From Casuarius casuarius (Eukaryota > Chordata > Aves > Casuariiformes > Casuariidae): a DNA stretch of 64,000 nucleotides. The stretch spans positions 1,010,026-1,074,025 of the forward strand of contig PTFA01000158.1 in NCBI GenBank assembly GCA_003342895.1. The letters are read 5' to 3'. How positions within the stretch are numbered: the first letter of the stretch is position 1; each line of letters begins with the position of its first letter. The notes below the pieces were generated by a model, which did no database searches, was not told the DNA's origin, and saw only the letters and a list, made by a program, of their open reading frames with translations. The translations under genes were made by a program, and so were the position numbers. Positions 38,441 through 51,796 of the stretch are shown here, piece by piece.

Positions 38441-41081
38441 GGAAACGTGTTCTGTTGCAATTTAGATAGAAAAAGTGAATCCACAAAATTGGAATTGTAA
38501 CAGATGACGTCTGTTAAGTAAATTCTGAGACATGGCTTGCTTAGTCCTCTGACACAAGAAAATTCATGCCAGTGTGTGAAGAGGAAATAGGACAAACAAA
38601 AGGAAAAATGATAAGCACTTACAGCATTTTGATACTTTAAACATTACTTGAAAAATATAATTGCTTCCATCCAATCTCCCCTTTCAGGTAGAAGATATCA
38701 GGCTTGTTAAAACAAGCCTTTTTGAAAAAGCATTCAGCTCTTCAAGTTACCAAAATAGACTGGCAGAACAGAACAGGGCACGCTGTTATGTCTCTCCTCC
38801 CACAGATGCAGCTCTTTGGGATGCTGATTTACTTCCCTGTTCTAGTTCAGCGTCGGTCAGCCTTTCATGAATTGTGCCCCGAACTTGCATTTTTCTTTCC
38901 GAAATTAAAGATCACATCTGTCATTAGAAACTGAGCAGGATGTGGGAGATGTTGCCAGCCGAGGAGGTGAGAGGGAAGCAGTGAGAGGCAAGGACTGGGA
39001 TGTCATATCTTCCATCGTTGCCTTTCTCAGAATATTATAACTTGGCACACGAAGCTGCATTTAAAATTTGCTTGTTTAGCATCTTCAGCACCTTTGGTGA
39101 ACCTCTGAAGTCTAACACACTTTGTCTTACTTAATGGTGAGATAAGTTCCTTCTCAGTAGTTTTAATAGAGCACACTATTACCTTATGCTGTTGTGCTAA
39201 GATGAGATAAAAATCTTAGAGTTCCTTCTGAAAGAAAATGGCATGAGTTAAAGAAGAAAGTATGGAGGAATGAACGATGATAAGGATTTGTGTGCATTAC
39301 CTTGAGCTTTTCCTTAGTGACCTTGCCTGACCATCCCTGGTGAACTACCTGCTGATGCAGACACTGCAGTGGTTAATGTCCACACTGGTTCATGGACTGT
39401 TGGGGTGAAATGTCAGCTTTTTCTCAGTATCTGTAAAAATCCCCAAAGCAGATATCATGGTTGAGTGATTACTTTTGTTATTTAATTATTTCTTACTTTT
39501 GTAATACTATTCCTCAGTTATACACTTCTCTTATTTACCAGCTGCAAGTTTAGTGCAGTCTTTGGGTTGTATCAGTGACCCTTTTGTTTGGACTAACTCC
39601 ATCTTTCTGTCCTGTTTTCCGTCAGCTGTCATTGTTACAAAATAGTGCAACGTTTTCTGAACTTCCACCTACTTTCCAAACAGTTGAGTTCACAGTTAGG
39701 TTAGGCTTGCTGGTTCACATTTGCAGCGGACTGGGAAGAGTCCTTTTTTCAGAAACACAGGACTATTTATTTTTAAATCTGTCCCAAAACGAATTTGGAG
39801 GAAGAAAGCTGTATTTGCATGGAGTTAGACAAGACCTCATCCAGCAGCAAACACAGACAGACTTGCTGCAGGCACTTTCAGATGATGTCATCTAGCTGCT
39901 TTCTGTATTTTCAACTCCGGAAGCTATTTCCTTGTGCGCACTAGATGTCTGAACATTTTCCCTCCTTCTGACCACTTCTCATATCAGTCTCGCTGCAGCT
40001 GCATTGTAGCTTCTAATTTTTTTCCTTCCTCTTCTCTAGCCCCTTTTCCTTTCTTTGTCTTTGCAGTTGGCAGGTCACATTTTATGCTTAGCTCTTATTT
40101 TGGTCCCTTTCAGCTAAAACTTTGTTAGAGCAAGTTCCTAGTTTACGTTTTTAGTACTTATAATGTGGGGTAGCCCAATTTCAGTGGGAGGCTATAACAC
40201 CCTGCGTGCATGTCAGAATGCAGGGGAGAATCCACTATGTAAATTATGTGTACATATAATAATCATGTTATGTAACACAAAATAATTGTAAATATACACA
40301 TTATATTCTTAAAGCTGTATCTGCCTATTCTGTCATTCAGCAGCTGGTGGTAGCTTCTCTCAGTTAAGTGTGTTACTGCAGGATGCTATTAAAGTTCTAA
40401 TGTTTTGCAGAATATTCAAAATGCATTGAGTTAATGGTTTAACTCACATGAGAAAACTAAATTCTGGTGTTTCTGGAGTATTTGGATATTTAACCTAAAT
40501 TTCTAACACTATTTCAGGAAAAACTCCAAGAGACATTAGACATCCATTTCTTTTTCTCATGAGGACAAACTAAAATAGAACTTACATTATGTAGAAACAT
40601 ATTGGCTGCCTCTTTGGTAATCAGAAGGGTCAGGACAACTATTCTTTTGTCATCTGAACTAATTGGTTGCAAGATTAATCATTAACATTTGTGGACCAGC
40701 TTGAGAGTTGGGTTCACGCAAGGTGAGTTGTTACCGCTTCTGGTCAGCAGGAGAATGCCATATCCTGGTGCTTTGTTACAAGCTGTAGAGGTCTCTTGTG
40801 TGCCCTGTCCTCACCAGGTCTTTAGATTCAGGCTTGTTTTTCCCAGGTCTCCATGCTCGAATCTGGGTTGTAGTGCCTGGCGCGACTGGTACTCGGTGGA
40901 GAAGGTTTATGAAGAGGGGCTCCGTAATTCAACTTCAAAGTGCTGTGAAAGCACTAACGCTTCTAAGTGGAATATATCCCTTTGCCTTAGATATCTTCTG
41001 TGAAAAACCTTGATCTGGATGTTTTGCATGGCTGTTACACCTGAGCATGGGTGTCATATATCAGAGAATACTGAGTAGAGG

Positions 41082-41118
41082 GTTTTTTTTATTGTTTTTT
41101 TTTTGGGGGGGGGAGGGT
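41082..41118. repeat. T-rich then G-rich low-complexity tract
   Basis: T8, ATTG, a run of about 10 T, then about 10 G and further AG/G clusters up to about 41121. Homopolymer switching of this kind is a known source of sequencing error. Confidence 0.85.
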
Positions 41119-41340
41119 GAGGGGATTGGCTGGCTGATGCCTGGGAACTACACAGTAGGAATTCTGCTATTTCCTACTACCTCTGATTTTGTTTTGCTTG
41201 CTTGTAGGTCTGAAGTGATTCCAGGATAAGTTCTGTTAATGTACAGTTCTTGTAAGCACTCTAAGAATGCTTAGAAATTTAGAAACTTAGTCTTATGACC
41301 AAGTGGAACATACAAACCTGGAATGGTCCATCATGTGATA

Positions 41341-41405
41341 GTATAAAAACACTATTTAGCATAAAATAGTATAAATATATAAATATAGTATAAAATACTA
41401 TTCAT
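41341..41405. repeat. AT-rich tract of repeated 'agtataaa' words
   Basis: GTATAAAA, AGTATAAATATA and AGTATAAAATACTA words repeat with minor change, partly palindromic (AATAGTAT ... ATACTATT). It is local AT-rich simple sequence upstream of the assembly gap. Confidence 0.7.
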
Positions 41406-41545
41406 GTACTAGTCTAAAAATTGTGAATGATATGAAGACAAATATAAGTTCAGATTATAAACTTGTTTCCATATTGAATAACCTTAATGCTTAGATATAT
41501 GATAGCAGAGTGGCAGTTGGTGAGCTATATAGAGAACACCTTAAA

Positions 41546-41563
41546 NNNNNNNNNNNNNNNNNN
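41546..41563. other. Assembly gap (18 N)
   Basis: Eighteen consecutive N, so the true length and content are unknown. The right flank starts with GAGGGGGGA. The gap lies in intron 3, about 170 bp before the foldback repeat and 670 bp before the 34-nt exon. No coding sequence of the expected protein is missing across it, because exons 3 and 4 join perfectly. Confidence 1.
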
Positions 41564-41731
41564 GAGGGGGGACCCAAAATACTTGAGTGAAAGTTAGAAA
41601 ACAGTGGCAGCTATGCCAGGCCACTGTTGGCATAGTGACTCTTGACTAGAAAAAGGCCACGCTGATTTGAGCCAAGATTTTTGCTTCAGCGCTCTTAGTA
41701 TAAAGCACCTTTCATGATAATGCAAGCAGAA

Positions 41732-41963
41732 GGGGTAAGGCACCCTGAACTGCATAGCACTTACCACAAAATAAAAGCCTACACACCAGCAGCTTTCTGT
41801 GTGTTCACAACCTGACTTAACCCGTAGCCACTGTTTGTAGGCTTCCATTATCACGAAAAGTGTTTTCAGCTGAGAGTGCTGAGCAGAAACCTTGGCTCGG
41901 ATCAGTTGGTGTGTAGGCTTTTATTCTGTGGTAAGTGCTATGTCATTCAAGGTGCCTGACCCC
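41732..41963. repeat. Foldback element: 57-bp inverted arms, 118-bp loop
   Basis: The left arm at 41732-41788 (starting GGGGTAAGGCACC, ending CCTACACACCA) and the right arm at 41907-41963 (starting TGGTGTGTAGG, ending GGTGCCTGACCCC) are reverse complements at 51 of 57 positions with no gaps. Mismatches are at arm positions 6, 14, 19-21 and 38. The loop is 41789-41906. Similarity stops within a few bases on both sides of each arm. This could be a small non-autonomous DNA transposon (MITE) with long terminal inverted repeats, an inverted duplication, or a solo hairpin. I see no clear target-site duplication at the outer ends and do not recognise the sequence. In the TMEM135 transcript it would form a long double-stranded stem. 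Overlapping 86- and 84-codon frames on opposite strands share WCVGFY.VVSAM only because of the inversion. Confidence 0.92.
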
Positions 41964-42233
41964 TCCATGACGGCTGCCCAACTCACGTGCAGGAGCATGT
42001 TACTATATATAGCTTGTTCATGCAGTTCCTTGATGCTTTGGATACTGTGCTATCAAGGTGCTATTTTGGTATCATACTTCTTTTTTTACAGAGTGGTAAT
42101 GATTCATCTTCTATCAATACACTATTTCCTAAACTCTCCTCTTTAATACAATACTCTGATGCTTAAAGTGGCCTTCTTTCAGTATGCAAGAAATGTTTAA
42201 TTCAGTTACTAACTTTATCATTTCTGTTTATAG

Positions 42234-42267
42234 GAGAGGTCTGCTCACAATTTACATGGCTAATCAG
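42234..42267 (+). CDS. TMEM135: TMEM135 coding exon 4, 34 nt (partial CDS)
   Basis: The first base, G, completes the arginine from exon 3; eleven codons follow reading RGLLTIYMANQ. This matches TMEM135 of about residues 122-132, though the last residue is leucine in the human protein as I remember it. The acceptor is TTTCTGTTTATAG and the donor CAG followed by GTAAGT is a perfect consensus, which helps define so small an exon. The exon ends in phase 0. Its length is not a multiple of three, so skipping it would shift the frame. The next exon should begin with an A-T-E-T-L-like segment; I did not find one before base 64000. The foldback at 41732-41963 ends 270 bp upstream. Confidence 0.93.
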
Positions 42268-45200
42268 GTAAGTACTCCTTTATTTCAAGAATAAAAATAT
42301 ATAAGATCATTGGAAATGTATCTTGTTTAAAATGGATTGATACTGAGATTTATTGCCTTTTTAATCCTTCCAGGAGTTTTCTTTAAAAACTCTGTTATTA
42401 GATAACTAGAGTTATCTCAAGAGCAAATTTTGACAATAGGTGTTTCAGAAGTAGCTTCAAAGCAAAGGGTGAAATGTAGTTCATTGCACTGTGCTCAAAA
42501 TTTCTTGTATCACAGCCCCAAGAAAATGGATAATTTTATATGTCCTCTCAGTAGTAGAATAGCATCTGGTATTTGATGATCACTGTTTTGTGGATGAGTT
42601 TCCAACACTGTATGCTTTAATTTTGCAGTTAATTTTTTTTCCAACTGATATCAAATACTGTGCATGCAAACGTTTTTCTACCATGCGGTTATATCAATTT
42701 AAAATTTTTGGTATATTCCTTACAATCTCATTCAAATAAATGAGTAGTGAATTTATATAAATGGTGCTTTCTATGATACCTTTTTCTGAATATGTATTAC
42801 TTATATTACATGATCATACTTGTTGAGGAATTATATTATTATTCCAAAAGAGTTATCTTAAGTTTTTATAAAGTTTGAGTTGTGTAAAGAGTCATAGAAA
42901 CCATTAAAAAAAGAAAGAAAGAACTTAGAGCATGTGTTCTAGAATACTGTATAAATTTTTTGGGGTCCCACAAGAATAATGGAAACTTAGAGCTCCTTCA
43001 GGATTCGGGAGTAAAGGTGATGGTACAAAGGCAATGTATTACAGTACAGATTAAGGTAATAAAACGGAAGATGAAGTTCATACCTTCACTTCCATCCTTG
43101 TAAGGCCATTGTTGGTGACCATTACAATTTTAAGGATTTGGAGGGTGGGGAGGCTTTTGGAGGTGATATTTTATGTATGCTAACAGGTAAATATTCTGGA
43201 AACTCCCTGTAAGCATCTGCAGTACCAGTTAACAGTTTTTTTTCTCAAGTTCTGGCATTTAATAATTTCTCGGAACTGTTTCTTGGTTTATTCTGTGTTC
43301 ACTGCCTGTCATTAAGCTCTACTCATAAGTGTCTGTATAGACTTCAGAAGTAAAGAAATTAATTTTCACCTTAAATTTTATTGGTGTTAAGTACTTTTTA
43401 AACTTTTTGTAGCTACTGGACTTGGATACTTCGTAGCCTGTACTTCGGGACTTTTCTTTCTAAAGTTCTTTTTCTTTTTCCTAATTTGAGAAGCTGATAA
43501 ATCCTTTTCTCTAATTAATTAGATGTTCAGACCCTCAATAACACAAAGGAACAAAGTTGAATTCCTAGAAGAATAGCTTAACTTTGGAAAGCTTGAAGTT
43601 TTCCTTGAATTCGGAAGAGCAACTGCACAGAAACTATTAGTGGAAGGAAGCATAGGTTATAAAGATGGTGAAAATTAGTTGGACATGTCATCATCCATTT
43701 GGAGTGGGGTTTTCAAGACAGGGGTGAATTAGGTATGCTTAAAAGAAACACCTTTGAGTATCCCAGTTCTGAGAAAGTTAACATTGAATTATTTGGCAAA
43801 GACTTCAGTTTACACTGAGCCGTTATTTTCACAGCTCCTAAGTTCTGCATCACATGATGTTGGGCAGGATCAGAAGGGAAAAGTCTGCTAATGTTGTCAT
43901 GTTTTGTGGAAGCCATTTGATGCCATGAGCGTGCTCTTCAGCATAATGGCTTATTTTCATCATGAATCTTTGGTGAATCCAGAGCCGCAGAGGGTTTGCT
44001 TGATGAACTCTCCTCATCATGATGTACTTTCCTTGCTTGCGAAGTGTGTAACTACTGGAAATGCTTCCCTGTTTGTGTTTCTCTCCTTTGATGTGGAGCT
44101 TTATATGCTTTGATAAGACTTAGTCATAAATTTACTGTGCCTTTAAAATATTTATTTCTGTGACCTGTAGATTGCACTGTGCCCCATTCTGAAAGCTGGC
44201 AAACTTTAATTTTTAGTGATGATACCTAGATTTTAGGCCTAGACTATAATCTGATTTAAGATAGTTGTTACATAATGAAAATACAGAATGGAAGTGAGGT
44301 GTGAAATTACACTGTTTTTCTTGTACTCTATAAAACTAGTGTCAGGACCTGTTCATATATTCTTTGAACAAAGTATGTTCTGTTTCTATGTTTCAGATTT
44401 TGCTAAAGTAGGCTTTGCAGCCTGAGCAGTAATTAAGGCTTTTTGTATGATTCTTCGTGTGTGCATTTGTCCTATTAGACAGGAGGTAACTGTAAACATG
44501 TTTATTGACTATTGCTGCAGTGAATTTTTATAGCCACGTTAAGGCTTTTAAAATTGGAAAACTATTTCTACTGTCCTGTTAGCAGTCCTGGACAACTTGT
44601 GCTCTGGGGTGAATTTACTCTGTGAAATGGGCATAGACGTAGTAAAGTCTCTTTATGTATGGTTGCTCTTTCACGATAAAGGAAATGCAGCAGAACGTTA
44701 AAGCCAGGAGGTCTGAGCTTTACTCTTGTTCTGAAGGGTGATGTCTTTAATGATTTTACTCTGGTGCTTAATAGAAATGTATGGGCTGATCTGAAGGCAG
44801 TGATTATAGATTTATGTGAAGCTGAGCTCCCTGGTTGCATTTTCTTACTGCTTACACAGTAAAATGACAGATTAAAAATAAGTTGTTTACACTGTATGGA
44901 AAAATTGAATGAAAGTGCTTTCTTAAACTGGCTTTCTGCTAAACTGAGGCTACTACCGCAATACACTTTTTTGAGATGAATTAGAACTAGAAATAAATAT
45001 AGCAGTGAAGGATCTGTAGAGTCTTAGTTTTGATATGCAGCATCTAAAATCAACTTCTGAGCTCACTGAAAGATAGTCAAAGTTTTTTAGAAGTAAGTTA
45101 ATACTCCTGAGCTCTAACATTGTTGAGAATGTGAGTTCGGGAATTTTTAACCAGTTGCGGTCTGAGAACTGACCTTCTGTAATACCAAGGAGCAGAGTTA

Positions 45201-46666
45201 CGGTAGTCAAACTTGTAGATCAGACTGAAACATAGAGCCGTAGAGCCTTTTAAGTTCTATTTTAGATAGCACATGTTAAAGTCAAGAAATTTCTAAAATC
45301 ATAAGTGGTGCATTGGTGATGAACATATAAGACGATCCTTCATGGATAATTTGAGATCAAAAGGAACTCCAAGATTCCAGCAAAGGTGGAAAGTGAAATG
45401 CAATCCCTCAAGTTATTCCTATCTGAAAAGGTGATGATATTAATATATGAGTGCCCATAAATAAGAAATATAGCTCTTATGTTTCAAAACAGTTATGTCG
45501 TACTTCATTGTGAACCGCTCAACACTTGCGTTTTTGCTTTTTAAGCTGAGGAAATCATGTCTTTGAATAAGGGCTTTTTGTGGTCAGAACAAAACAAAAT
45601 TACATGCAGGGTGAATGGCTGCCTTTAATATAGAGAGAAGTGCAAGGTAGGAAGAGACTAATCTTATCTAGGACCAATTTGATAAAACAAAATGAGAAAT
45701 ACAAATTTTGGGAAATTTGATATGTTGTGTCACTGAAATGCTCTGCCAAAGAGGCAGTTATCCTACCGTATGCTGAACTATAAAGTGCATTCATTTCCTT
45801 TATCAGAGAGAAAGAAGGTTTCTGTACGTGTTATGTTTGAAATTTAAACTGCATTGTTTCTCAAAGATTTTCTGTGTTTTGTACTATGACTTTGACTGTA
45901 CGGTGTTACACTTACAAAATTGGAGATGTTAATATTAACAAGTTGATCTTGAAGGTCGCAGGTTAAGCAATATAAGGGTCAAGCATGAGGTAAGGCAGCT
46001 GGATGGAAAAGACAGAGCAGCGTTGCTGGAGACTGGTCTCTTGAGCGCGCTGGAAGGAAGAGGGGTAGAAATCTGCTCCAGTCACATGGAGAGATTTAGG
46101 GTGTAGAAAGATACAGGCTCAAAAAATAAGACGAGAAAGGCAGGAAGAAAAAGGCAGCAAAACACAAGTAAGAACTAAAGATGAGAAGATAAAATATCTT
46201 GTGGCGAAAGACATGAAGGGGTTGGACGTGGGGTGATGTAATGGGAACTGGAATGTGGGAGTGCTGCAGGTATAATGAATGGAAGAAAGATGAGATGCGG
46301 AGAAGGTATAGTCTATTCTTGCTAAAGCAGAGAGAAGACGGCAAAGAAAATGATGGGTTTGCAAGGAAAGGAGGGGATGAATTTTGCTGCAATTAACATG
46401 GGAAATTTGGAAAGAGCCTATATATAGAGAGATAGGGTGTTACTAATGTCCTGAATGTGAGAGTTGAAAAAGTTGTCAGCAGTTGCATCTGGATAAAGTT
46501 TACACAGAAGTCTGAATAGTTTGTGTTTTATTTACTACCATGCTAGTGTTAGGTTGTCAGTGCATCTGTTGTTGATGGGACATTGTATGTAGGATGTTGT
46601 AAACCAAAGAGGAACTATTGCCTTAAAATAAGGAATATGCAGCCATATTTTCCCTTTCAGTAGTGT

Positions 46667-46683
46667 AAAAAAAAAAAAAAAAA
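46667..46683. repeat. A17 homopolymer
   Basis: Seventeen A in a row in intron 4, preceded by CAGTAGTGT. There is no polyadenylation signal before it. Confidence 0.9.
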
Positions 46684-49600
46684 GAATGAAAAAAGCTCAC
46701 ACACATTAAATATAGGTAATAATTAAGAGAAGTGCTGTGACAACAGTTAGGGGTGTGAGAAGGGAAGTCTTTCAAATTTTGTACGTCCAAACTTGTGACA
46801 GTTTTTGTAAAATCTCTGAGAGCTGCTGTGGCTAAGGTGGACATAGCAACTTCTTCCTTTTCCTATGTCTGTTATTATAGAAATACTGTTTCTTAATATT
46901 TCAAATCCAGGTAAGAAATAGTTAAAGCTGCTTAAAAATGCTGTTCGCATTAAGCAAATACTGAACAAGTTGATTGGATGCATTCCAGTGGTGATGTCCT
47001 GCTTCTGTATATTACAGAGCACAGGTGATATAACTGAACAGAAAATTTCTTGCTCTCTTAAAGTAGTCCAAGCAATTTCACTCTTGAATTTTTCTTCAGT
47101 TAAATAAGCAGAACAAATCTAGGTTCACTTTGGCCCTACCTTTGTTTATTCCAACTATTCAATGCGAAGGAGGGGTGTTAATTATGCTCTTAAGGCTTGA
47201 AATACTTTTCCCAAAAGTGTATTCCAGAATTCTAGCATATATTTACAAAGAAATTCCTCAAGATCCAATGGAGAAATGAGTATCCAGTGCACTTCAGTTA
47301 CAGCTTTCACTCCAGGTATTTATGTCTTTTTTACAGGGTGGAAATTCTTGTGATTTCTAAATCTTCATGCTTTCCAATATTTAAAAAATCAAAACCACTA
47401 GTGATATATGGTACACTTAAGCAGCAAAGTAGACACCAAGCTTGAGAAGTCTACTGGAATGTAAAACATGGTTTAAGTATTTGAGTCCAAGGGCCCTCCA
47501 GTATCACTTTCCATAAACAGTAAATTTGTTACTGTTGTTTCATGCTTTGCGGGTGAGGTATAGGGAGGGAGGGATGGAAGAAAGAGCAGTGAGACTTGCT
47601 ATGACAGGAGAAAAAGCAACAACAGAAACCCGCTTTTAAGCTATGCTCTTGTTGATCCTGCAGTCTTTTTGCTGGAGGGAAACTATTAATATTGTAAAGG
47701 AAGATGTAGGCACACCAGAAACACTGACGCTGAACATTCCTGAGTGATTTCTTTCTCACCAGTTTATCAAGGATTTTCTGTGCAAACTTACAAATGTGTT
47801 TGAGTTGTTACAAATGTTTCAAGAAATCACTTGTGCTTGCTGGAATTAAATGGAGGAGGATATTATGAAGAATACAGATTGAAGGGTTTTTTTCTTGAGT
47901 AATGTGCTGTTTGTCTGTAAAATCATGTTTCTGTGATGTTATGTAACTTTTTTGAGAAATTAGCACTAATGTTGTCATATGCTATAGAACATTTTGTAGC
48001 TGTTCAGAGCTATCCTTTAAAATACAAAAGAAGTTTATCATTGGCACTCTTTCATTGACAGTACTGTGGAATCATAGGTATTTAATATGTTGCTAATGTT
48101 TTGACAAACCAATGTATTTGGTTACAAAGCTGATTATTGTAACACAAGAAAATGTTTTCTGTTTAACCTTACCAAAGTGATATTTAAAAGATGTGGCACC
48201 AGCTCCTTTTCTTCTCCATTGGGAACAGCTCAGTTTTTGTTAAAAGATGGAGGCAATGCGGAGCCAAGGAAGGCAGGTAGATTTACCCGATATATATTTT
48301 AGACATGCTAGATTCCAGGAAAATGGATTTGACCCCCCACTTTCTCTTCTATGAGTAATCAAAATTGTCTTGTTTGTTCTCATGTTAGTATTAATGTTAT
48401 GCATCTATAGCTAGGGAGGTGAAGCTTACCTTTTCTTTTAGCAAGCTAGCCAAGATAGGAATGCTTAGAAGTTTCATGGTTTTCTAGCGTTTCAAAAGTG
48501 ATCTCCATAAGCTGAATGAGTCTGGTAAATGCTTGAGAAACTTGTTGCCCAGGACCTCTGTCCTCCTGCCACCATCTCTTCCACACTTTGTTACTCTTAT
48601 CTGCGGTCCCTCTTGTTGGGTGACAGTGGCTTTGGTTATGGCAGCAGCTGGCAGTGGCCAGGTATTTTTATTCCCTAATGGTGTCCAGCTAGATGTCCTT
48701 TTCATCCCTTGCAGTGTCACCTTTTGAGCTGATACAGGGTTTCAGTTTAAGAAGAACCATTGGTTAGTTCCTTCTTAGAGGCAAAAAAATTAGGCACCAG
48801 GCTAGCTTTGTTAGAATAGATTAAAAGTTTTCTTGTTTTCTTATTTTCTCTATTTTGTAAGTTATTGTAGGAAAAACACAAGTACATTGATATTCTCATT
48901 CTGACCTCCTGCTTAATTTAGAGGAAAAAACTTCATTGAAAACTTTTAAAATCAGATATCTGTGTTTTTTCTCATTGAAAACCACTCTGTGATAAGACTG
49001 GATAATAAAGAAGTAATTCTTGCTGCACAGAAGACGAAACCTAATATTGTGGTGGTGTACCATAATCTTAGGTAGTCATCTATCATTGTTGCTTGGGTAA
49101 AAGAAGAGCAAAAATGACAACTTGTCTAAAAAGAAGTTTTAAGTAGTCACTGATGGTAAAATTCCTTCTGCGAAGTGAACGAACAGCTTCTCTGATTACC
49201 TTCTGCTCACTGTGGTTAATTTTTTGAACTTCTGTCACGGGTTAAGTCTTTAGTACTAAGAAGAAACAAGTCATCTTTGGTTTCAACCTAGACATCAATA
49301 TCAACAGGGTGGTGTTTGCTCTGAGGCTACAGTTTGAAGATCTCCTGAACACCTCTTAAGCTTGAAGATCACTTGAGTCCACTTTTAATAGTAACATTTT
49401 TGCCATTAGCCTACATTGTAGCCAATAGTTTCGGATTTCATGAAGTGTTGTTTCCTCCTGCTTTAATCAGGTCAAGCGGCATCCTTTAAGTCCTGCCTTT
49501 TGTTGAGGAATAGTATTTTTCTGCTATGTTGTCACCTGGATTTAGTAGAAGAGCCTCTTCTGCATTTTTTTACTTCATTATTGCCTGCACCTTCCTGGAA

Positions 49601-51779
49601 AAAGGAGTTAGAAAGGAAAGTAATCCATCTTTTTCATTTCATAGAAGATATGCTTAGATGAAGATCATCTGGCGTTCATACCGTGGCCTTCACATCATGT
49701 ACTCTGTCTTAAGGTTTGAAGTCAGGCAGTTGTCTTATGGTTAAAGTCAGTCGCTCATTCGCCAAATCATGTTTTGGCCATGGCAGGTGTCATAGCATGG
49801 AGAGTCGGGCATCACAAAGAAAAATTTGACAACTGAAGACGTTAATATAATCTGATTTACCAAACTCATGAAAAGGCATCAAGATTGACGTTTTTTTGCC
49901 CTTTTGATTTAAAGAGCAAATCTCATAAAAGTAAACTAATCATACATTGGTGACTTGAAGATAATGTGCTCTAGTGAGAAAGGTAGGGGTTTTTGATCAT
50001 TTTAGTGTTTCTTTATATTATGTTCTTTATATTATTATTACAATATAATTAAATGGTAATGAAATCTAGTGTTCTCAGGTTAATAGCTTTTAGATTATTT
50101 TGCAAAGTAAAGCCTCCATGCAAAATACGAAATTGTCTTTCACAAACTGTCTCAAAGGAAGAAAAAAATCATAATGGAACAAAAAGGTTTATTCTAGTCA
50201 TCACACAAATACTGAATTATATATACTTGATACTCATTCTTGTCTCTTTTTCACTGTGACGTGAAGAATCACTGATAGAGAGCTAACATATTCATTGTAA
50301 GCTTTTCTATGCTTCTATACTGAAATATATAGGTATGTATGTGTTTGCAGAAATGATGTCTAGAATAAAAGCAACGGATAAAACTTCAGAGCATAAGTAA
50401 AAAGCCCTCCAATTTAGAGGTAATTAAAATTAGTTGAAGAGAGTTTTGAATAAGTATGTGGAAAAGGAAGGTTGTCTTGTTCCCAGAAAAATAGTAACTG
50501 TTCTGTACCTAGTCATACTTGTGCTTTTATGTCTCATTCTTTCAGTGTCTGCAGGGTACAGAAGAGCTCAAGAGGTGATGCTGTTAGTACCACATGCCGG
50601 CTGCATACTGGAGTGGTATAATAGAGGAAGTGTTAAAGTAGTAGTAGTAAAACCAAAATGGCTTCTATTAAGATACTAATAAGTTATGTAGCCTACTTTA
50701 AAAGGAGCAAATTTTTGAGTAGTTAGGAGGACTATGGAAATTACTTAGAAAAAATGGGTACTTTTAATGAATGACAATAATGTTCAGATAGATTCCACAA
50801 GAATGAAGAAAAAATTTACCTTTTAGTGGAATCTTTGAGCTTATTGTGGTGACTTTGCAGGGAAGTGTATTCTGTAATCAGCATTTCTATACTCCTTACT
50901 TAGAAATTAAATGCAGATGTTTTAAAATAATCAGACTTAAGCATTTTTTACTTTAGTTGATAAATCCTCAAGACACTTTCCAAAAATTTTATCTTGGAAT
51001 TTGGGATTGGATGCCATAAATGGGTAAGCTATATACTTTACACATATCATGTTTTGTGGGATTGGCTGTTTGGCAACTGAAAGAGGCAATATTGAAATAA
51101 ATTACTACTTTTTAACTATAAACGTTACATAAAATTCACATAAGAAGGGAAGTAAGCTGACGTCTTATTTTCTTTTGAGTGGAGCATAATGTGAACTAAT
51201 TCAATTAACAGAATACTTTGCATAATCAAATTATGGATAATTCATGGCATTCTGTGATGATTTTAAAAGGTTGAAACTTAAGGTCACTGTCACTACCCCC
51301 ACACTAAATCTTTAAAAGACTGGTTTTAAAATTAGGAGTCATGTGAACTTAAACATTGCTGATGTCTTCACTTTTAAGTCATACAGTAAAAGTTAGATCC
51401 TGGCAGCTGGCGTTCTTGGGGATTGACATGGCTAATTGGTTTTGGCATCTTAGCCTGAGGAAACCTTATCCATCACTTCAGAGCAGGAAGTTTGGCAAGA
51501 GTCAGAGAAAACATTTAATACTTTGTCTCCTGCTTTCTATGCAAAGCTTCTTTGTATTTTTGAACTTGCTAGTGTAGCTCCTCAGAAGCTTGATGTAGTA
51601 CTTAATTTGTATGAATTTTATGCTCCCTTAACTTTATCTTCTACAGTGAAAAAATACCCACTTTCTAGAATTAGCAAAAATGTCAATATTACAAATAAGT
51701 TTTGAAATTCCGCTTTCAGAGAAAGGTTTTCAATTTTCATAATTTACAAAAAACTTTACATCAGGAATGTGCTATGTGC

Positions 51780-51796
51780 AAAAAAAAAAAAAAAAA
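51780..51796. repeat. A17 homopolymer
   Basis: Seventeen A in a row after GCTATGTGC. There is no polyadenylation signal or recognisable retrocopy upstream. Confidence 0.9.

Noticed and set aside
44568..45210. Minus-strand frames of 132 and 85 codons
   Set aside because: No recognisable domain. They could overlap an old repeat but I could not show it.
50434..50679. 81-codon frame with a hydrophobic stretch and an upstream TTTCAG
   Set aside because: It resembles a membrane protein only by composition. It does not match the expected TMEM135 continuation and no donor site fits.
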